DNA of 64,000 nt from Streptomyces sp. CBMA152. GTDB taxonomy: Bacteria > Actinomycetota > Actinomycetes > Streptomycetales > Streptomycetaceae. The DNA is taken from assembly GCF_014596475.1 (NCBI RefSeq), contig NZ_MECJ01000002.1:496001-560000 (forward strand). Reading direction: 5' to 3'. The notes under the pieces are model-generated. The model did no database searches. It saw only the letters and a program-made list of their open reading frames with translations, and was not told the DNA's origin. Positions within the stretch are counted from its first letter, which is position 1. The number at the start of each line of letters is the position of its first letter. Shown here one piece after another: positions 16,496 through 24,112 of this stretch. Position numbers and translations under genes: made by a program.

Positions 16496-18175
16496 ATGAG
16501 GCACAAGCGACAGTCCGGCAGAGCTGTAGGCGCGTCGCGGGTCACCGCCCTCGTCGTCACGGTGCTCGCGCTCCTCGCCGGTGCGGGTGCGGCGGTCGCC
16601 GACGAGGTGGTGCCCGTCGGTCCGTCCGATTCCGCCGCACAGGTCGTCGCGAAGGCCGCGAGCGTGACGCCCTCGCCGCGCCAACTGGCCTGGCAGCGGC
16701 TGGAGCAGACCGCGTTCCTGCACTTCGGGGTCAACACGTATGACGGTAGGGAGTGGGGCACCGGCACCGAGGACCCGAACATCTTCCGGCCCACCGGCCT
16801 CAACACCGACCAGTGGGCGGCGTCGCTGAAGGGCGCAGGATTCAAGGAGGCGATCCTCACCACCAAGCACCACGACGGGTTCCTGCTGTTCCCCTCCGCG
16901 TACTCCCGGCAGTCCGTCGCCGCCTCCTCGTGGGCGGGCGGCCACGGCGATGTGGTGAAGAGCTTCACTACATCGATGCACAGGGCCGGTCTGAAAGTCG
17001 GCGTCTATCTCTCCCCGGCGGACCTGCACGAGGCGCTGCCCGGCGGGAAGTACGCCAACGGCAGTACCCCGAAGCAGGTGACGATCCCCGCGCAGACATC
17101 GGAGGTCAAGGACGGCGTGACCTTCTCCTTCGCCTCGGACGACTACAACGCGTACTACGAGAACACCCTGTACGAACTCCTCACCCGCTACGGCCGGATC
17201 GACGAGATCTGGTGGGACGGCGCCAACCCGACCGGCCGGACCCAGCCGTACGACTTCGTCAACTGGATCACCATGGTCCGCAGGCTCCAGCCGCAGGCGG
17301 TCATCTTCAACGACGGTGGCCCGGACGCCCGTTGGGTCGGCAACGAAATCGGCATCGCCCGTACGTCGGAGTGGTCGCCGCTGCCGTTCACCGGCGATCC
17401 CGCCACCGCGGCCGACTCCATCCTGGCCGTGCCCGGCGGCAACTCGGCGGCCGACCTGGGAAGCGATGCCGTCCTGGGGCGGCGTAATGGCGCCAACAGC
17501 GCCTGGAGTGGCGTGCGTTGGACACCGGCCGAGTGCGACGCCACGCTGACCGCGCAGCAGCATTGGTTCTGGCACCCGGGCGACACCGATCGCAGCGAGG
17601 CGGCCCTGGAGAACATCTATTACGGGTCGGTCGGCCGCAACTGCAACCTGCTCCTGGACGTGCCGCCCGACACCGACGGTGTCTTCGACGCGCCGACCTT
17701 GAAGGCGCTCACGACGTTCGGCACCGCGTTGTCCGGCACGTTCTCGAAGAACCTCGCCACCGGCGCCGTCGCCGCCAACGACACCGGCACGGCGAACACT
17801 TCCGGCCATGCACCGGCCGCCGCGACGGACAACAACCTCGACACCTCCTGGCAGTCCGGCCGGACAGCCGGCGGCCTGGTGCTCACCCTGTCCGCCCCCC
17901 GGACTTTCGACGTCATCTCCACCCGCGAAGACCTCAACGTGGGCCAGCGCGTGGAGAGTTTCGCCGTCGACGCCTGGAGTGGAGGGGGCTGGAGCCAGAT
18001 CGCCACCGACACCACCATCGGCAACCGGAAGCTGATCCGTCTGCACCGCCCGGTCACCACCAACAGGATCCGGCTGCGGATCACCTCCTCCCGCGCCAAC
18101 CCGGCGATCGCCGAACTCGGTCTCTACCTCCGACCGGCCGCCGGTCGTGGCCTGATCGGTGCCGTCGCCGAATAG
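16496..18175 (+). CDS. Secreted GH29 alpha-L-fucosidase with F5/8-type C-terminal domain
   Basis: A 559-residue exported glycosidase. The signal peptide (VTALVVTVLALLAGAGAAVA) is followed by the GH29 barrel. The substrate-pocket start is FLHFGVNTYDGREWG, the KHHDGFLLFPS segment is typical of fucosidases, and the nucleophile Asp lies in RIDEIWWDGANP. The C-terminal about 140 residues form a discoidin-like carbohydrate-binding domain (APAAATDNNLDTSWQSG to the Leu-Arg-rich end). GAGAGGA lies six bases before the chosen ATG. It is divergent from the GH3 gene, and together they could strip fucosylated or glucosylated plant oligosaccharides. Fucosidase activity is by family only. Confidence 0.9.
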   Translation: MRHKRQSGRAVGASRVTALVVTVLALLAGAGAAVADEVVPVGPSDSAAQVVAKAASVTPSPRQLAWQRLEQTAFLHFGVNTYDGREWGTGTEDPNIFRPTGLNTDQWAASLKGAGFKEAILTTKHHDGFLLFPSAYSRQSVAASSWAGGHGDVVKSFTTSMHRAGLKVGVYLSPADLHEALPGGKYANGSTPKQVTIPAQTSEVKDGVTFSFASDDYNAYYENTLYELLTRYGRIDEIWWDGANPTGRTQPYDFVNWITMVRRLQPQAVIFNDGGPDARWVGNEIGIARTSEWSPLPFTGDPATAADSILAVPGGNSAADLGSDAVLGRRNGANSAWSGVRWTPAECDATLTAQQHWFWHPGDTDRSEAALENIYYGSVGRNCNLLLDVPPDTDGVFDAPTLKALTTFGTALSGTFSKNLATGAVAANDTGTANTSGHAPAAATDNNLDTSWQSGRTAGGLVLTLSAPRTFDVISTREDLNVGQRVESFAVDAWSGGGWSQIATDTTIGNRKLIRLHRPVTTNRIRLRITSSRANPAIAELGLYLRPAAGRGLIGAVAE

Positions 18176-18273
18176 CCGCGGGTAAAAACATCCGCAGTTT
18201 CTGTGATCCGCCGCGCGTCACAGGGTCTCCTCTTGTGTACGGCACAGACGGGTTCGCCGGAGGGAGCGCGAGG

Positions 18274-19938
18274 ATGACAGGCACTGAAGGGGACGCGCGG
18301 TTGGTGGCGGCGGCACGTTATGGCGAGCCCGAGGCGTTGGAGGAGCTGGTGAGCCAGTACCTCCCGCTCGTCTACAACATCGTCGGACGGGCCCTGCCCG
18401 GACGCGCGGACGTGGACGACGTGGTGCAGGAGACGATGCTGCGCATGGTCCGAGGCCTGTCGGGGCTGCGCGACGACACGGCGTTCCGCTCCTGGCTGGT
18501 GGCGGTGACCATGAACCAGATCCGCGACTACCGCCAGTCCCTCCCGGTGGCGGTATGCGCCCTCGACGAGCTCGCGACCGTCGCCGACCCGGGCGCGGAC
18601 TTCGCCGACCTGACACTGATCGAACTGGGTCTGACCGGGCAGCGCAAGGAGACCGTGGAGGCGACCCGGTGGCTGGATCAGGACGACCGGGAGCTGCTCT
18701 CCCTGTGGTGGCTGGTCACGACGGGACATCTGAGCCGAGCGGAACTGGTGGCCGCGATCGGACTGGACACCCATCACGTCAGCGTCCAAGTCAGCCGGAT
18801 GAAGGAGCAGTTGGAGATAGCGCGATCCGTCGTACGAGCCCTGGCCACCGACCCGCGTTGCGACGAACTCACCCGGAGCATCCACCTGTGGGACGGCCGC
18901 CCCAGCCCGCTGTGGCGCAAGCGCTTGGCCCGGCACCTGCGCGGGTGCGGGTACTGCGGTGGCCTGAGCGCCGAACTGGTCCCGGCCGAGCGCCTGTTGG
19001 TGAACCTCACTCTGGTACCGCTGCCGCTCGGCCTGGCCGCGCTCGTCGCGGCGCACACCGCAGGGCAGGCCGTGCCGGTGGGATACGCGATGACCGCGTC
19101 GGACGGCATACGGGCAGCACAGCCGGTGTCACATCGCCGCACCCGCATCCCCAAGCACCGCGCCAGGCGCCCGCTCACCGTGTTCACCGGAAAGCCCCTG
19201 GTGACGGCCGCTGCGGTGGCAGCCACGGTGACGGCTGCGGTGGGTATTGCGGCGCTGAATTCGAGCTCAGGAGGCGGGCGTTCGACGGTCGGCCAAGAAC
19301 GGCTCGATGAAACGGACCAGACCGTCACGGCCTCAATCCCACCGACGCATACGACCACACCCACCACCCGGCCACCGGCGAAGCCGACACCGAGCAAGAC
19401 CGGCAAACCCACCCCGACCCCTACGCACACGCAACACCCGCCTTCCCCCACTCCTCGTACGACGGAGCCGACGCCCACCCACGCGGCAACGTCCCCCGAG
19501 CCCGGCAGCCCGGAGGAGGCCGCTGCCGCGCAGGTCCTGGCCGCCATCAACCAGGCCCGCGCGGACCAGCACGTTGCGCCGCTCCAGGCGCTCTCCGGCC
19601 TTGAGTCCAGCGCCGGGACGCACAACCGGACCATGGACTCGGGCTGTGGTCTGAGCCATCAGTGCCCGGGCGAAGCCGACTTCGGCGCACGCGAGCACGC
19701 CGCCGGGGTCTCGTGGGGGAGTGCCGGTGAGAACATCGGCAGCGGCGGGAGCATACCGAGTACGACGTCGGCGGTCGCCGGAATGGCCGTGGGCATCACC
19801 AAGTCCATGCTCGCCGAGCAGCCACCGAACGACGGCCACCGCAAGAACATCCTCAACCCGGGCTTCCACCACATCGGGATCCACGTGCTGCACGACAGCT
19901 CCGGCATGCTTTACATGACCCAGGACTTCACCGACTGA
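18274..19938 (+). CDS. ECF-type sigma factor fused to zinc anti-sigma motif, membrane helix and external CAP/SCP domain
   Basis: A 554-residue single chain with an unusual domain order. Residues about 20-90 are sigma region 2 (LVYNIVGRALPGRADVDDVV). About 125-185 are region 4 (AELVAAIGLDTHHVSVQVSR). Residues 221-228 read HLRGCGYC, the HxxxCxxC pattern of zinc-binding anti-sigma domains. A membrane helix lies at about 308-330 after a basic stretch, then a Thr/Pro-rich linker (350-410). The last 140 residues are a CAP/SCP domain with GENIG and GHRKNILNPGFHHIGIHV. GAGGGAGC precedes the ATG. The chain therefore resembles a sigma factor carrying its own anti-sigma and an external sensor. Release would presumably need proteolysis; that is inference. 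Confidence 0.85.
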   Translation: MTGTEGDARLVAAARYGEPEALEELVSQYLPLVYNIVGRALPGRADVDDVVQETMLRMVRGLSGLRDDTAFRSWLVAVTMNQIRDYRQSLPVAVCALDELATVADPGADFADLTLIELGLTGQRKETVEATRWLDQDDRELLSLWWLVTTGHLSRAELVAAIGLDTHHVSVQVSRMKEQLEIARSVVRALATDPRCDELTRSIHLWDGRPSPLWRKRLARHLRGCGYCGGLSAELVPAERLLVNLTLVPLPLGLAALVAAHTAGQAVPVGYAMTASDGIRAAQPVSHRRTRIPKHRARRPLTVFTGKPLVTAAAVAATVTAAVGIAALNSSSGGGRSTVGQERLDETDQTVTASIPPTHTTTPTTRPPAKPTPSKTGKPTPTPTHTQHPPSPTPRTTEPTPTHAATSPEPGSPEEAAAAQVLAAINQARADQHVAPLQALSGLESSAGTHNRTMDSGCGLSHQCPGEADFGAREHAAGVSWGSAGENIGSGGSIPSTTSAVAGMAVGITKSMLAEQPPNDGHRKNILNPGFHHIGIHVLHDSSGMLYMTQDFTD

Positions 19939-19957
19939 CGGAGCCCATATCGAGGCG

Positions 19958-19980
19958 CGCCGCACTCACGTGAGGCGGCG
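19958..19980. terminator. Small hairpin between convergent genes
   Basis: CGCCGC and GCGGCG pair across an 11-base loop between the sigma-CAP gene and the convergent TetR gene. Weak support. Confidence 0.3.
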
Positions 19981-20000
19981 GCCCCTCGTCGTGGGTGCCG

Positions 20001-20597
20001 TCAGTCTTCGGGACGCGACGGCGGCGTCAATCCGTCCAGTGTCAGGGCGAGAAGGCGTTCGGCCTGGTCGCGTTGGTCCGGGTGTGCCGAGGTGAGGGCG
20101 ATGCCGGCGAGGGCGGCGAACAGGTCGGTGGGGCGGATGTCGGAGCGGAAGGCGCCGACAGCGGTACCGGCGTCCATGAGGGTGGTGATGGCGTTCTGGA
20201 TCATCTCGCGACTCTGGCCGTAGGGGTCGGTTCCCGAGGCGACGACGGCTCGTAGGGCGTCGGCCATGCCGAGTTTGGCGGTGGCGTAGTCGATGAAGCG
20301 GCCCATCCAGGCGCGCAGGGCCTCGCGCGGGGGCATGGTCGCCAAGAGGTCGGGGACGGCGTCGCACAGTCGAGCCACTTCGTTGCGGTAGGCCGCCTCG
20401 ATCAGGGCTTCCCGGGTGGGGAAGTTGCGGTAGAGGGTGCCGGTTCCCACGCCGGCCTCCCGCGCGATGCGCTCGAAGTGGGCGTCCAGGCCCTCCTCGG
20501 TGAACACGCGTACCGCCGCGGCCAGGATCTTGTCCCGGTTGCGCTGCGCGTCGGCCCTCAGCGGGCGTCCCGTATCCCGTGCCATATCCGGTGCCAT
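20001..20597 (-). CDS. TetR/AcrR-family repressor
   Basis: A 198-residue regulator. The N-terminal HTH is standard (ILAAAVRVFTEEGLDAHFER, then AREAGVGTGTLYRNFPTREA), followed by an all-helical ligand/dimer domain. The ATG at 20597 or one four codons later could be used. It is divergent from an SDR gene with a near-perfect inverted repeat in between (20626-20647), so it most likely represses itself and the SDR. Confidence 0.92.
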   Translation of the reverse strand: MAPDMARDTGRPLRADAQRNRDKILAAAVRVFTEEGLDAHFERIAREAGVGTGTLYRNFPTREALIEAAYRNEVARLCDAVPDLLATMPPREALRAWMGRFIDYATAKLGMADALRAVVASGTDPYGQSREMIQNAITTLMDAGTAVGAFRSDIRPTDLFAALAGIALTSAHPDQRDQAERLLALTLDGLTPPSRPED

Positions 20598-20625
20598 CGG
20601 TGGCTCGCTCCCTCGTCCCCATTGC

Positions 20626-20647
20626 TAAGTGGAGGAGCCTCCACTTA
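20626..20647. promoter_or_regulatory. TetR operator candidate
   Basis: TAAGTGGAGG and CCTCCACTTA form 10-bp arms separated by AG. A repeated half-site, GCCTCCACTT, occurs at 20668-20677. The position between the TetR and SDR genes is ideal for controlling both. Confidence 0.7.
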
Positions 20648-20723
20648 CTGTGTGGTCAACCGGCGGCGCCTCCACTTCCATCGTAGGCCAGGCGCCGCGC
20701 CTACTCTCCCGGAGGGATCAACC

Positions 20724-21467
20724 ATGTCGGAAATCGAGGGAATCGAAGGCAAGGTCGTCGTGATCACCGGCGCCAGCAGCGGGATCGGCGAAGCGACCGC
20801 CCTTCTGCTCGCCGAGCGCGGTGCGAAAGTCGTCCTCGGAGCGCGGCGGCCGGACCGTCTTGCGGCGCTGGCCACCCGCATCGAGCAGGTCGGCGGCCAA
20901 GCCGCATACGCGCGTACGGATGTGAAGCGCCGCCAGGACCTCTCCGACCTGGTCGACCTGGCCCGCGACCGGTACGGAAAAGTCGACGTCCTGGTCAACA
21001 ACGCCGGGGTCGGCCTGATCTCCCCGATCGACGAGCTCCGCGTCGAGGACTGGGAGGAGATGATCGACGTCAACCTCAAGGGCGTCCTGTACGGGATCGC
21101 CGCGGCGCTGCCCGTGTTCCGGGAACAGGGCTTCGGGCACTTCGTCAACACCGTCTCCACGGCCGGACTGCGCATCGTGCCGCTCCAGGCGGTGTACGCC
21201 GCCACCAAGAACGCCGTACGCACTCTGTCCGAGGGTCTGCGTCAGGAAGCCGGGGACAGTTTGCGCGTGACGGTCGTCTCGCCGGGTATGACGCGTACGG
21301 AATTCGCGGACTCCATGGCACCGGAGATGAAGGCCCAGGTTCTCGACAGGATGGAGAAGACCGCGATCCCACCGGACGCCATCGCCCGTGCCATCGCCTT
21401 CGCCATCGAGCAGCCTGCCGGTGTGGACGTGGGGGACATCGTCGTACGCCCGACGGCGCAGAACTAG
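20724..21467 (+). CDS. Short-chain dehydrogenase/reductase (SDR)
   Basis: A 247-residue classical SDR. The cofactor motif is TGASSGIGEA, followed by the structural NNAG (DVLVNNAGVG). The active site has Ser in FVNTVSTAGL and YAATK (Tyr and Lys of the catalytic set). An acidic or basic residue after the second strand (ARRPDRL) favours NADP. GGAGGG precedes the ATG. It is controlled with the divergent TetR. The substrate is unknown; this subgroup often acts on small alcohols or ketones and may respond to a xenobiotic. Confidence 0.93.
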   Translation: MSEIEGIEGKVVVITGASSGIGEATALLLAERGAKVVLGARRPDRLAALATRIEQVGGQAAYARTDVKRRQDLSDLVDLARDRYGKVDVLVNNAGVGLISPIDELRVEDWEEMIDVNLKGVLYGIAAALPVFREQGFGHFVNTVSTAGLRIVPLQAVYAATKNAVRTLSEGLRQEAGDSLRVTVVSPGMTRTEFADSMAPEMKAQVLDRMEKTAIPPDAIARAIAFAIEQPAGVDVGDIVVRPTAQN

Positions 21468-21582
21468 GGCCTGACTGGTGGTGGTTGGTCGGTTGGTCGA
21501 CAGGAAAAAAAGATCTGGGCAGGATGACGTCCGGTGGGTAGTGTTCGGCACGACCGAGACACCGCACCAGGAGGTGAGACCC

Positions 21583-21636
21583 ATGAACGCAGTATCTGTA
21601 TGGGTGCTCCCCCTTTCCGTCACGGTCTGGCGATAG
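21583..21636 (+). CDS. 17-aa leader ORF (MNAVSVWVLPLSVTVWR)
   Basis: A short ORF with a strong RBS (AGGAGGTGAGACCC before ATG) ends 56 bases before an alpha/beta-hydrolase gene. The peptide is hydrophobic and has two Trp residues. Its codons for Leu-Pro-Leu-Ser include CCTTTC (21612-21617), which is complementary to the downstream SD GAAAGG (21679-21684). This is the layout of translational attenuators of antibiotic-resistance genes. I do not know whether the peptide causes ribosome stalling. Confidence rests on the RBS, spacing and complementarity. Confidence 0.55.
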   Translation: MNAVSVWVLPLSVTVWR

Positions 21637-21692
21637 ACGTAGGTGTCGCCGGGAGCGCCTCTTCGACAAGGCATTCCTGAAAGGCAACACCT
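21612..21692 (+). promoter_or_regulatory. Candidate translational attenuator of the alpha/beta-hydrolase gene
   Basis: Three pairings compete. CCTTTC (21612-21617) can mask the SD GAAAGG (21679-21684). AGGTGTcGCC (21641-21650) pairs with GGCaACACCT (21683-21692), which runs up to the start codon. GGCGA (21629-21633) pairs with TCGCC (21646-21650). A ribosome paused in the leader would free the SD from the first pairing. The model is inferred from complementarity only. Confidence 0.4.
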
Positions 21693-22448
21693 ATGAATTC
21701 TCTGCAGTTCACCACTGAGTCGTCGTCGAACGGCATGATCGAGCGCGACTTCACCGTGGGCGACGTCCCCGGTGTCCTCTGGTCGCCCGTATCCGGCGCC
21801 GATCGCGCACCCCTGGTGCTGATGGGCCACGGCGGCGGCAACCACAAGAAGCACCCGGCGATGGTCGGCCGCGCCCGCCTCCTTGTGACTTTCTGCGGCT
21901 TCCATGTCGCCGTCATCGACGCGCCCGCTCACGGCGAGCGGCCGGTCACGGCGCACGACGAGGCGGAAGTCGCCGACCTGTTCCGGGCGAGGGCGGGGGG
22001 CGAGCCGGAAGGCCCGATCGTCGTGCGCTACAACGACCACCTCGCGGAGCTCGCCGTGCCCGAGTGGCAGGCGACCCTGGACGCCCTCCAGGAGCTTCCG
22101 GAGATCGGCACCGACGGGCCGGTCGGCTACTTCGGCATCAACATGGGCACCGCGATCGGCGTGCCGTTCGTGGCGATCGAGCCCAGGATCACGGCCGCGG
22201 TCTTCGGGCAGCACTGGCCCGACACCCTGGCCGAGAAGGCGAAGCAGATCACCATCCCGATCGAGTACGCCATGCAGTGGGACGACGAGCACATCTCGCG
22301 CGAGGACAGTCTCGCGCTGTTCGACGCCTTCGCGTCGAAGGAGAAGTCCCTGCACGCCAACACGGGCAAGCACAAGGAACTGCCCAGGTTCGAGGCCGAC
22401 AGCGCGGTCCGGTTCTTCGCCCGGCACCTCGGCACCGGTCTCATCTGA
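21693..22448 (+). CDS. Alpha/beta-hydrolase (dienelactone hydrolase/esterase-like)
   Basis: A 251-residue cytoplasmic hydrolase. The oxyanion segment is APLVLMGHGGGNHKKH, and VIDAPAHGERP follows as in this family. The expected nucleophile elbow reads GYFGINMGTAIG, where Asn rather than Ser, Asp or Cys occupies the usual central position. That may mean a non-hydrolytic or atypical protein. IEYAMQWDDEHISRED may supply the acid. The SD GAAAGG lies eight bases before the ATG and can be masked by the leader (see 21612-21692). A stress- or drug-inducible role is suggested by the leader only. Confidence 0.75.
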   Translation: MNSLQFTTESSSNGMIERDFTVGDVPGVLWSPVSGADRAPLVLMGHGGGNHKKHPAMVGRARLLVTFCGFHVAVIDAPAHGERPVTAHDEAEVADLFRARAGGEPEGPIVVRYNDHLAELAVPEWQATLDALQELPEIGTDGPVGYFGINMGTAIGVPFVAIEPRITAAVFGQHWPDTLAEKAKQITIPIEYAMQWDDEHISREDSLALFDAFASKEKSLHANTGKHKELPRFEADSAVRFFARHLGTGLI

Positions 22449-22509
22449 CGCGCAGCGGCGTCCGGGCCGCTCTCAAATCGCTGGCGCGCCCGGATACGTC
22501 ATTCTGACG

Positions 22510-22545
22510 GTGTACGTGACGGTGAGGCGAAACGTAACCGTACAC
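22510..22545. terminator. Inverted repeat between convergent hydrolase genes
   Basis: GTGTACG (22510-22516) pairs with CGTACAC (22539-22545) across a 22-base loop that contains further partial pairing (CGGT/ACCG). It lies in the 213-base gap between two convergent genes. No gene is seen in that gap. Confidence 0.35.
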
Positions 22546-22661
22546 GTGAGGGTCAGTGTTCTGCTGGGGGTGGAGCCGCAGCGGTCTGCGGGGCATGGTC
22601 CGGCGACGGCACCGTTCCGCACGCCGGGTCCGGTGCCGCCGCCTTGTACCTGCGGCGTGAC

Positions 22662-23447
22662 CTAGCGCGCGAGGAACGGACCCAGTACCCCGATGAGTTC
22701 GGTGGGTGCGTCCAGCGGGATGAGGTGTGCCGCGGTGGCGAACTCGGCCAGGGTGGCACCGGGTATCCCGGTGGCGTATCGGTGGGCGATGTCCTGGAAG
22801 TCGGCGATGTCGAGCCGGCCGATCCCGACCAGTGTGGGGACGGCGATGGTGGTGATGTCACCGCTCGTGGGGCCCTGGGAGTGCGTCCCCACGATGTCCT
22901 GGTTCACCAGCGACGTACGCAGTGGGCCGCGGAGCTGGTCGGCCAGTGCCGCGTCGACGTCCTGCCACTGGCGAGCCGACCCGCGCAGCCACATGTCCAT
23001 GTTCACACGGACGGCCTCGTCCAGGTCGCCCGCGGCCAGGGCCGCCGTCTCGGCCTCGTCGTACGCCACCATGTCCGCGGACCAGGCGTATCCCGGCCAC
23101 GGCGGGCAGAGCGCCACCAGGGAGTGCACCCGGTCCGGGTGGGTGAGGGTGAAGTCCACGGCCACGCGGCCGCCCCAGGAGCAACCGACGAGCCGGACAC
23201 GTTCGTGGCCGAGGTGGTCCAGGAGGCGGCGCAGGTCGTCGGTCTCGCTGAACGGACCGGTCGGCGGTGCGGATTCACCGAAGCCGCGCAGGTCATAGCG
23301 GATGACGGTGTGCCGCTCCGCGAGCGCGGGCACGACCGCGTCCCACATACGGTGATCGGCGACGCCGGCGTGTATGAGGACGACGGGCGGTCCATCGCCG
23401 GTCACGGTGTAGGAAAGGTGGCCGAGTTCGTCGGCGAGTGTCAGCAT
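22662..23447 (-). CDS. Alpha/beta-hydrolase
   Basis: A 261-residue cytoplasmic hydrolase of the 3-oxoadipate enol-lactonase-like group. VVLIHAGVADHRMWD gives the oxyanion region, IRYDLRGFGES the next strand, and the nucleophile Ser is in LVGCSWGGRVA. VGIGRLDI holds the acid and FATAAHLIPLDAP the His. The ATG at 23447 fits the family start; the in-frame ATG at 23483 adds a proline-rich tail without benefit. It is divergent from the winged-helix regulator at 23585, which may control it. The substrate is unknown. Confidence 0.88.
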   Translation of the reverse strand: MLTLADELGHLSYTVTGDGPPVVLIHAGVADHRMWDAVVPALAERHTVIRYDLRGFGESAPPTGPFSETDDLRRLLDHLGHERVRLVGCSWGGRVAVDFTLTHPDRVHSLVALCPPWPGYAWSADMVAYDEAETAALAAGDLDEAVRVNMDMWLRGSARQWQDVDAALADQLRGPLRTSLVNQDIVGTHSQGPTSGDITTIAVPTLVGIGRLDIADFQDIAHRYATGIPGATLAEFATAAHLIPLDAPTELIGVLGPFLAR

Positions 23448-23546
23448 CCGCGGATGTTCGCAGGTCGGCGGGGTACGTGCCAAGCGATTTGGCCGTGCCT
23501 CGGGATGCGTTGAGCGGTGCGTGGGGGAGGTGTCCGCCCTCGCTCC

Positions 23547-23577
23547 TTGACCTCAACTCCGCTTGAGCTCCTACCGT
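23547..23577 (+). promoter_or_regulatory. Promoter with 19-bp spacer and SoxR-box-like dyad
   Basis: TTGACC, then 19 bases, then TACCGT. The dyad CCTCAACTCCGCTTGAGC (23551-23568) overlaps the end of the -35 and fills most of the spacer. It shares both half-sites (CCTCAA, CTTGAG) with the SoxR box. A 19-bp spacer with a central dyad is the hallmark of MerR/SoxR-activated promoters. The ATG at 23585 follows so closely that the transcript may be leaderless. Confidence 0.55.
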
Positions 23578-23584
23578 CGGAGCC

Positions 23585-24046
23585 ATGAACTACTCGCACA
23601 GCGACGAAGAACTGGTCCGCCAGCCCATCGGTTACTGGAGCTGGGCCGCCCACAGCGCGGTGGTCACCCACATCCGGGCAAACCTCGCCGAGTTCGGCCT
23701 CACCCAGCCGCAGTGGTGGATCCTCAACCGGGTGCTCGCGGGCCCCGACGCCCGCCGCCCGCGTACGGAGGTGATCGAGATCCTGCGCGGCTATCTGGAC
23801 ATCGGCGACGGCCCGCTGGACGAAGGCATCGACGAGTTGGTCGTACGCGGCCTGCTCACCGAGGACGACGAGCGCGTCCTTGCCCTGACCTCGCAGGGCC
23901 GAGAGGTACGCGACCGGGCGGCCGAGCGGCAGCTGAAGGTCCGGGACCGGATCCACGAGGGCATCGAAGACGAGGAGTACGTGGCCGTGCTCAAGGTCCT
24001 TCAGCGAATGATCCACAACGTCGGGGGCAAGGCCCGGCACCACTGA
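23585..24046 (+). CDS. MarR-like winged-helix regulator
   Basis: A 153-residue protein with the size and layout of MarR regulators: an N-terminal helix (VRQPIGYWSWAAHSAVVTHI), the LTQPQWWILNRVLAGPD helix, a wing region (GIDELVVRGLLTEDDERVLA) and C-terminal dimer helices. Trp-rich segments at QWW and WSW are notable. The recognition helix is less typical than in classical MarR, so it could be a distant member. It is divergent from an alpha/beta-hydrolase gene and transcribed from an apparent SoxR-type promoter, suggesting a link to redox-active compounds; this is inference. Confidence 0.72.
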   Translation: MNYSHSDEELVRQPIGYWSWAAHSAVVTHIRANLAEFGLTQPQWWILNRVLAGPDARRPRTEVIEILRGYLDIGDGPLDEGIDELVVRGLLTEDDERVLALTSQGREVRDRAAERQLKVRDRIHEGIEDEEYVAVLKVLQRMIHNVGGKARHH

Positions 24047-24112
24047 GTGCCGCGCCGGGCGGGCGGGCGGCGCCCCGCGCCACCCGCTCCCGGCGACAGT
24101 GAAGACAGTGGG

